This document shows positions 56,837 to 64,000 of a stretch of 64,000 bases of DNA, one piece after another. This stretch comes from Uloborus plumipes (lineage: Eukaryota; Arthropoda; Arachnida; Araneae; Uloboridae): assembly GCA_038373865.1 (NCBI GenBank), contig JAXGGA010004434.1:24508-88507 (forward strand), in the 5' to 3' direction. The position numbers and the translations under genes were made by a program. Under the pieces are notes generated by a model that saw nothing but the letters and a program-made list of their open reading frames with translations, ran no database searches and was not told the DNA's origin. The number at the start of each line of letters is the position of its first letter. Positions within the stretch are counted from its first letter, which is position 1.

Positions 56837-57816
56837 CTCGCGAGAGCTCGCGCCATGTTTTGTCACACGAGTACTCGCGCGGGGTCGAAAACGACCCCAA
56901 TGTGTTTTTCTTCACATTTTTTCCTTTTTTTCATGACTTCTTTATTTTATTTTATTCATTTATGTTTTTTCACTTACATAGACTTCTACAATGATTAGTT
57001 TTTGATGTGAAAGACATAAAGAAAGTGTTTTATGAACTATTACGAAAATGCTCCAGGTCTCAAACACATCAGTAACATTTTTTGCGTTTCCCTTTGGTGC
57101 AGGAGGTAAAATACTTATATTTCGTACTGGAGTACAAAAAATAGCTCTAAATTTATTTCTTTGCCAAATAGTTTCTTTATTTCTTCCCATAAAGATGTCA
57201 TCTGTATCAGGATTATCAGAATTTTCGCTAAGAGAAAATTTGCTTTCACTGTCATAATCACTAAAGTTTTCTTCATTGCTAAACCTTCATCGTCTGAAAT
57301 GACACATATTCATCACTTTCTCCATCGGCTAGTAATTAGCTAAAATGCTTCATTCCTTGCTCATATGGAGTCGGCATCTTTTCTTTGTTATAAGTAGTGC
57401 AAAAGCAATTGAAAAATATGAATTTTGCAAGGACAGACCTACATAATCATTGTGAATGACACTCTTGTTAACTGAAAATCATGGCTAGAAGAAGGATTGC
57501 TGACAACTGCTTCCTTTTCACAAAATGTTTCGAAATTCCTTGAATTGAACCGACTCCAAACACCTGTTCTGTTCCGAGAACTTTACTGACGTCAGTGCTA
57601 GCCTGCGGTCGTAAAAGACTCCAATCGCAAGAACCCCCCCCCCCCTAGTTTACAAGAATTAAAAGGATTTAAGAAAATTCCAACCACACCCACACATCAA
57701 TCAAGGACACAATGGCAGCTACCCAAACGATTTGTTCCTTATCTGTCCATGAAATTCCAAGAAATGCAAACAAAAATAGCTGGGGTCGTTTCCGACCCCG
57801 CGCGAGCTCTCGCGTG
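56837..57816 (-). mobile_element. piggyBac-like element, internally deleted
   Basis: TTAA flanks both sides (56833-56836 and 57817-57820), the piggyBac target. Ends CTCGCGAGAGCTCGCGC and, in complement, CACGCGAGAGCTCGCGC are followed by subterminal GGGGTCGWWWWCGACCCC palindromes. On the left the CGAG-start is duplicated (CGAGTACTCGCGCGGGGTCG). An N-terminal transposase piece remains on the minus strand. It lies within the block interrupting the LINE. Confidence 0.85.
56960..57315 (-). pseudogene. piggyBac transposase, N-terminal fragment
   Basis: PiggyBac transposases excise precisely at TTAA. From about 57310 the minus strand reads an acidic leader (NEENFSDYDSESKFSLSENS, DNPDTDDIFMGR). It continues NKETIWQRNKFRAIFCTPVR, then ILPPAPKGNAKNVTDVFETW and SIFV, corresponding to the start of the DDE_Tnp_1_7 domain. 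The frame ends at 56960 shortly after, so the catalytic core and the C-terminal cysteine-rich domain are deleted. Confidence 0.78.
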
Positions 57817-57953
57817 TTAAAAATATGTTGAATGTAGCATGACCTATGTTATATCTGCGTTATCAGCGTAACTGAAATCTCATGTTATGTGTGCATTAAT
57901 TTGTGTCTAAATGAAAGCATAACCGTTACTTCGGCTTTTCAAAAATGCATGAT

Positions 57954-58462
57954 ATCCCAACAAAAACATAAATGTGAAAAAGGAGCTAAGTTCGGTTGAA
58001 ACAACGTTTGGGCAGTTTGAAGCAGCGGTGCCACCGACAAAAGAGTTGAAATCTAGCAGGCTCCAAGTTTTATAGCTGTTCTGTTAACTACAGTTGTGAA
58101 AGTTATTGAAATGTTCATTAATTTATTTTAATAACATTTCGTTAGTTCCTCTCATATCGGCTTCGGAACTGGGCAAGTTTTAATCGCAACGAAGTTACAT
58201 TCAAAAAAGTCCGACTTCCGTCAGTTAGAAATAAACTTGCCAAGTTATAAGAAGCCGATATGAAAGGAACTAACGAAATGTTATTAAAATAAATTAATGA
58301 ACATTTCAATAACTCTCACGACTGTAGTTAACAGAACAGCTATAGAACTTGGAGCCTGCTAGATTTCAACTCTTTTTGGCGGTGGCACTGCTGCTTCAAA
58401 CTGCCCAAACGTTGTTTCAACCGAACTTGGTTCCTTTTTCACATTTATGTTTTTGTTGGGAT
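57954..58462. mobile_element. Fold-back element, 509 bp, arms about 215 bp
   Basis: It starts ATCCCAACAAAAACATAAAT and ends with the inverse complement. The arms match for over 200 bp with few differences (GGTTGAAACAACGTTTGGGC, CTAGCAGGCTCCAAG, TTAATAACATTTCGTTAG). The loop of about 75 bp contains GTCCGACTTCCGTC. Its right end abuts LINE coding sequence. No transposase is present. Confidence 0.82.
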
Positions 58463-58465
58463 AAT

Positions 58466-60838
58466 ATTTACATAGTCTTGTAGATATTTATGTGCGAATC
58501 TTCTATTATATTCGCCCACCAGAATACTTATGTCGTCGGCGAATAGACATGTAAGATGTTTGGGGTGGGTGGGAAAATCATGTGTATAGATGTTGTACAA
58601 GGTAGGAGAAATTGAAGACCCCTGAGGGACCCCAGCATTAATATTATGTTTTCTTCATAGATGCTCTTGCAACTTGATTTGGAAAGTGCGTTTGTGGAGA
58701 AAGTGAGGAATTATTTTGATCATATAGCGGGGAATAGTTGGGGAATTTAAGTTTAATGAGTTTATAAATAAGGCCTTCGTGCCAAACTCTGTCAAAGGCC
58801 TTACCAATATCAAAGAAAATACCTAAGGTTAACTTTTTGGCATTCATATTATCTGTGATGAAATTGACCATCCGCACCAATTGGTTGGTGGTCGAATGTT
58901 TGTCTTTGAACCCAAATTGTATGTTAGGTAGTATTTGGTTCATTTCATTATGTTTTTTGATGAGCTTAAGAATAACTTTTTCTAGCACCTTAGAGAGTGA
59001 GCTCAGAAGGCTGATGGGCCTATAGTTTTGAGGAGAGGTAAGGACGGTGTTTGGCTTGGGAATAGGTATGACGAGGGCATTTTTCCAACATTTGAGAAAG
59101 TAGCCAAAAGCCAGTACCTTGTTAATAATTTTAGTGAAGTTTGTAATTGCATTGAGTGGGAGGTGTTTCAGGAAAATATTTTTGATGTTATCTTCACCAG
59201 AAGCTTTTCTAGTTCGGAGTTTATTAATGATTTCCATTATTTCAATTGGAGCAATAATCGGGGGAGGGGAAGAAGCAGGGGGATTTCTATAAAAAATATT
59301 AACGGTATGGTTAACAGTGGAGATGGTTTCCTCATCATATTCGTTAGAGTTCAGTTGGAAATTGCCTTCTAACGTGTTAGCTAGAGCAGTAACTTTATCT
59401 TCATCAGTATAAGCAAGGCCGCCACGGCCAGTGTGAAGGATTGGGATTGGTTGGCTCTTTTTAGAGAATTTCCTTATTAGCATATAGAAAGCGCTTGTGT
59501 TATCATCAAGACTTTCAATATAACTGTTGAAGGTATTATTTTTATGTTCAGAAATGAGGTGCTTGATATTAATTTGGGGATTGTTGAGTCTTGTTTTGGT
59601 AGTGGGATCTTTTGTAATTTGCCAGTCCCTCTTTATTCTGTATTTTAGCTTAATTAAATCGGTGATATACCGAGGAAGGGGGTTATAGTTTTCGGGGATG
59701 ATCTTTGTAACTTTTGCTCTGTCATAAGCAAAATTTATGTTAACTGTAAGGTTTTGTATGGCGGCTTCGATATCATTTGTAGAGTTGATCAAGGGGTTAC
59801 CCGGGATGCGATCGTGTAAGATATGTGTAAGGCAGGGATTCAAGTGAAACAGGCCATCCCAAATTACAATCGCTACTGGAAATGAATTACATTAGAACGT
59901 TTCTTGATAAAAACATCGTGACGTAAGCGTGACGTTTGCCTATGAAAAACAAGCTAGATAAAACGTCACAGCCTACTTGGCGAATAAGAGGAGATCGCTG
60001 AGTGCTTGTGAGCTCTTATTGGCTCCACCCGTAGTGACGTCATGCCAAGTTAAGTTGATGATAATGTAATTCACTTCCAGTAGCGATTGCAAATTGAAGC
60101 GATCGCAGTGCTGTTTCACTTGAATCCCTGCCTAAAATAGTTCCAATTTACTGAGGTTCTAGTGATTTTATGTTTTGGCAAGTTGCAGTTAATCCCAAAT
60201 TGAACTGACACAGGACAGTGGTCCGAACTAAGTTCGGTGAGAGCTTCAATTTGAGAGTCATAGTCAATATTCTTTAGTAAGGTAAAATCAATTGTGGTAT
60301 TTGAGAAGGTGGAGTAGTGGGTGGGAGAGTTAGGAGCCATAAGGCGAATGTTGTTTTCCAGATAGTAATTTAAGATGGTAAGGCCGTTGCGGTTGGGGGT
60401 GCCATTGCTCCAGACTTCGGTCTTGCTGTTGAAGTCTCCAATGGCGATAGTATGGGGGTTCAAACTGAAAATTTGATCGAGATCAGTTGTAAGGAGAGTG
60501 TTGGAAGGGGGGAGGTAGATTGATGAAAAGGTTATTGGGTGATTATCAATGAGAACCACAATAGTGGTGTTTTCTAAACTCACAGTAGGAACCGGGCGAG
60601 CAAAATGCTTCAGATTATACTTGTTAAAAATTGCAGTGCCGCCGCCTCTAGAGGCAGTGCGATCATTTCTGTAACATTTGAAGTTGTTAAAATACATTTT
60701 GTCTGAGGCTTTGAAATGGGTCTCTTGGACCAAAAAGACGTCGGGATCATTTTCCCTGAGAAAAAATTCAGCCTCACCCTTTTTAGAAGCGAGGCCGTTG
60801 GCGTTCCATGAAATTCTTAAGAAGCTGGTGTTACTCAT
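58466..60838 (-). pseudogene. LINE ORF2: endonuclease and reverse transcriptase
   Basis: ORF2 nicks target DNA and reverse transcribes the element RNA. From ATG 60838 the apurinic-type endonuclease shows WNANGL (residues 11-16), VQETH (37-41), IYLPP (107-111), GDFN (134-137), IDF (183-185) and SSDHCPV (204-210), all intact. A MITE at 59831-60132 then interrupts; excising it with one TAA joins NWNYF to THILHDRIPG in frame. The reverse transcriptase has RKASGEDNI (usually RKAPGPD), NYRPISLLSSLSKVLEK, GFKDKHST and FFDIGKAFDRVW with the first catalytic aspartate. A frameshift after FPNYS (near 58733) and a TGA follow. Then AGVPQGSSISP (58616-58636) and FADD (58532-58543) appear in the next frame. 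ORF2 starts just after ORF1 ends. Confidence 0.93.
59831..60132. mobile_element. PIF/Harbinger-type MITE, 302 bp, copy 4, inside LINE
   Basis: GGCAGGGATTCAAGTGAAAC ends, with TAA on both sides (59828-59830 and 60133-60135). The interrupted LINE frame is restored on removal, which fixes the duplication as three bases. The left TGACGTCA has mutated (TGACGTAA); the right is intact. Confidence 0.92.
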
Positions 60839-62830
60839 GGCTGAAGGCAGAACTAAGTTGAGCTAGGTCCTTCATTAGGGCCTGCATGCCTTTGATAATA
60901 TTTGAGGTTAATTCCGGGATTTTCCCAAAACTGAGCAGGAGTTGACTAAGGTCAGGAATTTCCTGATCTGAGGTTTTGTTGGTAGGGCAGGGTTTGGTTT
61001 TTCTGGAGTTTTCAGCATTGTTAGAATTCTGGGGTCTGCTGGAGGTTGCCTGGGCATATGAATACGCCAATGCTGAGTTAACATAGGTGTTGGAATTGGT
61101 GGGCGAGGCTGATTTGTTTTCTTTATCAGCAGGTCTTTTGGGGCAGCCTCTGAAATTGGCAGTATGATCCCCTTTGCAGTTTGCGCATTTGGCAGGGGTG
61201 TTTTTCTTTTTTGTGCAATCCTAAGTAAGATGTTCTTGTGCACATTTTAAGCATTTGGGTGTATTTTTGCAATAAGTGCTGGAATGCCAGAAATCATGCC
61301 ACCGAAAACATTGAGTGGGAGCCGTTTTCAGTTTGAGTGTTTCAACAGTAAGAGAAAAGTAGCCGAGATACTTCTTGTGATAACTTTTTGAGTTAGCATC
61401 TGTGCGCGGGAGATAAACCAAGTACAGTGGAAGGGGCCTACGCTCTTTCCCATGCATCTGGGTGATGTGGGAGGGGTGATACCCCAAGTTGTTAAGTTCG
61501 TTGATTATGAACTCTGAACTTGTGTTTATGTCTAAAAAAATCCTCTCAGGACGACTTTGAGGCTTTTTTGCTCATTTGTAGCATAGGTATGATGGGGGAT
61601 TTTGTTGTCTTCGACATAGTGAATAACCTTTCTATAAGCATCTGATGCGGGACATTTAAGGTTGTATTTTGTACCAGTATACTTGATAATATTTTTGGCA
61701 TTTGTTAATTCATTGATTGCTTTCATGAATTCAACAGTGTCCTCTAATTGGTCGATTATTATAGGGGGGGGGTCTGGAATCTCGTTTCAACCTTTGGAGT
61801 CGAAAGGTATTATCTGCTGTTGTCGACTCATTATCGGTAATTTCCATGTCATTGTTTGCGGAAACATCTGGTGGATCCGAATTTTCTGAATTCTTAATTT
61901 GGTTCAGAGCATTTGATACATCGTCGACTGTGATACGTTTTTTTGTGCGGGGCGAACCGCTTTCATTCTCTTTCTTATTTTCTGTTGCATTACTAGGATT
62001 ACCCTTGGTCTTAGTCTGGGTTTTATCACTTTGTGTCAGTGATCTTTTGATGTTACTTTTGTTTTCAGTATTAGTCTTATTTGGCTTTTCCGCCGAGTTG
62101 GCGCCATTGTTTTCATTGTTTACAGTTTTTAACAGTTTCTTGTTCGCCAACACTTCGAATTTGTTTGAGGTAGCCACATTGGCTGAATTGGACGAATGTT
62201 TTCTGTTACCAGATTTCTTCCGCTCTTTACTCACAGAGTTTTCGAGCTTTTTGAATTTTTCAGCTAAGGCAGCAATAGCTGCATCTCTTTCCGCTAAAGC
62301 GGCCTGAAAGAAGGCAGTATTTAGCGACCATTGATAATGAGCTAAGGAAGCTCTAATGCTAGTGACTCTCGCGTAGAGAGAAACCCTATCAGTATATTCC
62401 TGTTAGTTTTCAACTTTTCTGTGAATTGCGAGATAATTTTGGAAAATGAAAAAGTTTTATGATAAAAACTTAATTCTTCACAATATTTTGTATTAAAGCT
62501 GTGTTTATTTAGTTTTAAAACTAAGTGCTTAATTTGAGCATGATTAAGGGATGGGAGCGGGATGTCAGCTTTTGAATCATGATAAATCTCTCTCACCATA
62601 AAGCGCTCCATCTGCTCAGCATCTGAAGCTAGTTCGAGAGTTTCACAGGTTTTGGTAGGGAGTTGTCCGTTAGGGCCATGCTCCACATCAGCGTAAAACG
62701 CGACCGAAACTGAAGGCAGAAACCGAAAATAGGGGTACTTTCCATAGGAACACCATTGAATCCATTTTACGCTTCTTCCTAATTTTTCTGCTTTACGTCG
62801 ATGTGGAGCATGGCCCTTAGAGTTATCCAT
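60839..62830 (-). pseudogene. LINE ORF1: RNA-binding gag-like protein
   Basis: Jockey ORF1 proteins coat element RNA and help target it. From ATG 62830 the start MDNS is followed by a 144-bp MITE; without it the frame reads MDNSNGQLPTKT, then ASDAEQMERFMVREIYHDSK and SLAHYQW, with a frameshift near 62365. An alanine-rich helix (FQAALAERDAAIAALAEKF) precedes a polar linker. A frameshift lies at the G/C run near 61762-61769, then FMKAINELTNAKN. Another lies at the A/T run near 61532, entering a PRE_C2HC domain (INELNNLGYHPSHITQMHGK to PRTDANSK). Three zinc knuckles follow: CFRWHDFWHSSTYC (two ligand positions lost), CLKCAQEHLT then a TAG (61221-61223) then DC, and CANCKGDHTANFRGC. It ends LAQLSSAFSHE just before ORF2. 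Confidence 0.88.
62673..62816. mobile_element. 144-bp TTA-flanked MITE in LINE ORF1
   Basis: GGGCCATGCTCCACATC and its exact inverse complement bound the insert, with TTA on both sides (62670-62672 and 62817-62819). The arms extend imperfectly through GCGTAAAACG. Excision with one TTA leaves MDNSNGQLPTKT in frame. The ends differ from the 303-bp family, so it is a separate PIF/Harbinger-type MITE. Confidence 0.82.
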
Positions 62831-62850
62831 GTTTCGGTCTTGGTCATAAA

Positions 62851-63500
62851 TCCTTTAGTCAAGTAGAGACGCAGCGCTAATCCGATCTTAGGGATGGAAG
62901 CCGCGAAATCCGAGGAATCTTCAATAAGGTCCCACTTCGTATACTTAAAGATGTAATTCAGATTCGACACTCATAAAACTTGAAAACAAAATATTAGTTC
63001 TTTTGGCTATCAATAGCCGTTAACATCAAGGTTATCGTTTTCACAACGTCTATTCCATCAAAATGGCGCAGGGAAAAAGGTATTGCGTTTACAATCGACG
63101 TTCGGCTTTTAATGTATCCTATACTATAATACGAGAGATGTTTGTAATGACGAAAATCGCCCCAGAATAAATAAACTCCGGTAAACTTGGGGTCTGGGGT
63201 TTTTGGCCACGGGGAATCGATTGGCACCGGTTTTGAAGCGCTACGGTCGAAAAGTTCGGAGTTACAGATAGGATTCATTAAATGTTTGAGAAGATTTCTT
63301 ACTACGCCATTTTCTTTATGATTTCTCTTATTGTTACCGTTTCATAGCAACCGCGTGCTAACAATGGATTTCATATTTAATCCCATCAGCGTAAATTTAT
63401 GTTTTTATGGTATTTGGCAAATAATTTTTGGCAACATGTTAGAATTGTTATTGCTTTTGAAATTTAAAAGAGATCGATCAAAATAAAGTTAGAATTGGGT
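62851..63500. other. Sequence upstream of the LINE, unassigned
   Basis: Minus-strand frames at 63278-62994 (94 codons, MNPICNSELFDRSASKPVPI) and 62970-62779 are open and compositionally balanced. They could be LINE 5' untranslated sequence, a promoter region, or older coding relics. I recognise no domain in either. Confidence 0.35.
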
Positions 63501-63504
63501 ATGG

Positions 63505-64000
63505 GCAGCGGTAAGGCCCCTATATATACGAGCCAGCTCATCAAGATTAAGTTTCACCACTTTGGATCCAGCGCGTGTTTGTGTGTTTGAGTGGTTGTCT
63601 TTTCTGGCCAGTAATCGCGTTTTGGTAATTTTTCACTGTGAGCAATTATTAGCGGCACGTGGATTTGGCAAAGCTTAGCAATGTGTCAGAACTTTTTTCC
63701 GGTAACCCTACTCCACAACAATGAAAATTTGAAAGTAAAAGTTACGGAATTGGATCCAAAGTGGTGAAACTTAATCTTGATGCGTCGGCCTGTCTATATA
63801 GCGGCTCTAGGCAGCGGTAGAGCCGCTATATAGACAGGCCGACGCATCAAGCTTAAGTTTCACCACTTTGGATCCAACTCATTAACTTTCACTTTCATTT
63901 TTCATTGTTGAGGAATTAGGGTTACCAGAGTAAAGTTTCGGGACATTGCCAAGCTTTGTTAAATTTACGTAAAAAGTTACCAAAAAGCGATAACTGGCCA
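63505..64000. repeat. Head-to-head inverted duplication, cut by window end
   Basis: The axis is at about 63811: TAGAGCCGCTATATAGACAG then GCCGACGCATCAAG on the right is mirrored on the left. Arms extend outwards through TTAAGTTTCACCACTTTGGA, TTGTTGAGGAATTAGGGTTA and AGTTACCAAAA to TGGCCA at 64000 and to about 63613 on the left. A third, partial copy of the CATCAAGATTAAGTTTCACC block is at 63539-63575. Inner segments match closely, outer ones less. Confidence 0.82.

Larger units (their letters stand above)
55030..62850 (-). mobile_element. Jockey-clade LINE, nearly full length, with three insertions
   Basis: On the minus strand the order is ORF1 (62830 to 60839), ORF2 endonuclease then reverse transcriptase (60838 to about 58466, resuming 56061 to 55493), and a GC-rich 3' region to about 55030. 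Insertions are a 144-bp MITE (62673-62816) in ORF1, a 302-bp MITE (59831-60132) between endonuclease and reverse transcriptase, and a 2.4-kb block (about 56062-58465) just after the FADD motif. Removing them leaves a ~5-kb element. The 5' end is uncertain; it may extend upstream of 62850. No poly-A tail was identified. Confidence 0.88.

Overview
The window looks like AT-rich, gene-free eukaryotic DNA, most likely from a chelicerate and probably a spider. That is an inference from the transposable-element mix: a Jockey-clade LINE with a PRE_C2HC/zinc-knuckle ORF1, Tcb-like Tc1 and mariner transposases, Helitrons and several tRNA-derived SINEs. I recognise no host protein gene, rRNA or functional tRNA. 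Almost everything that can be named is a mobile element or its relic.

Layout. 1-4.5 kb: a 300-bp hAT-like MITE, a dead mariner with a small MITE inside it, and a deleted Helitron keeping the end of its helicase. 4-17 kb: tRNA-SINEs, and a pogo/Tigger-like element (6200-8691) that contains a PIF/Harbinger element with a MADF relic. 16-23 kb: SINEs, MITEs, AT microsatellites and copy 1 of an unclassified 1.6-kb repeat ('element X'). 25.4-30.5 kb: about five diverged tandem copies of a ~540-bp unit, the last split by a 2.7-kb pogo/Tigger element with most of a transposase. 32-44 kb: several long inverted-repeat (fold-back) elements, copy 2 of element X split by a Harbinger-like element, and another SINE. 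45.3-49.9 kb: a nested and partly head-to-tail Helitron cluster full of minisatellites. 52.6 kb: a GC-rich truncated Tc1 transposase. 55-63 kb: a nearly full-length Jockey-type LINE on the minus strand, interrupted by two MITEs and by a 2.4-kb block holding a piggyBac-like element and a fold-back element. 63.5-64 kb: a large inverted duplication cut by the window edge.

There is no operon-like cooperation between genes; the relationships are those of nesting. In several places the pre-insertion site can be read from a paralogous copy or from a restored reading frame. These support TWA target duplications for the 300-bp and 200-bp MITEs and the 741-bp element, and TA for the mariner, pogo and several fold-back elements. 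The strongest candidates for something not routinely described are a ~50-codon frame preserved with in-frame indels in three Helitron repeats, the Helitron tandem itself, element X, a 900-bp insertion ending in a GC hairpin, and MITEs that scatter the palindrome TGACGTCA. Stretches between listed features are AT-rich and hold nothing I can identify.
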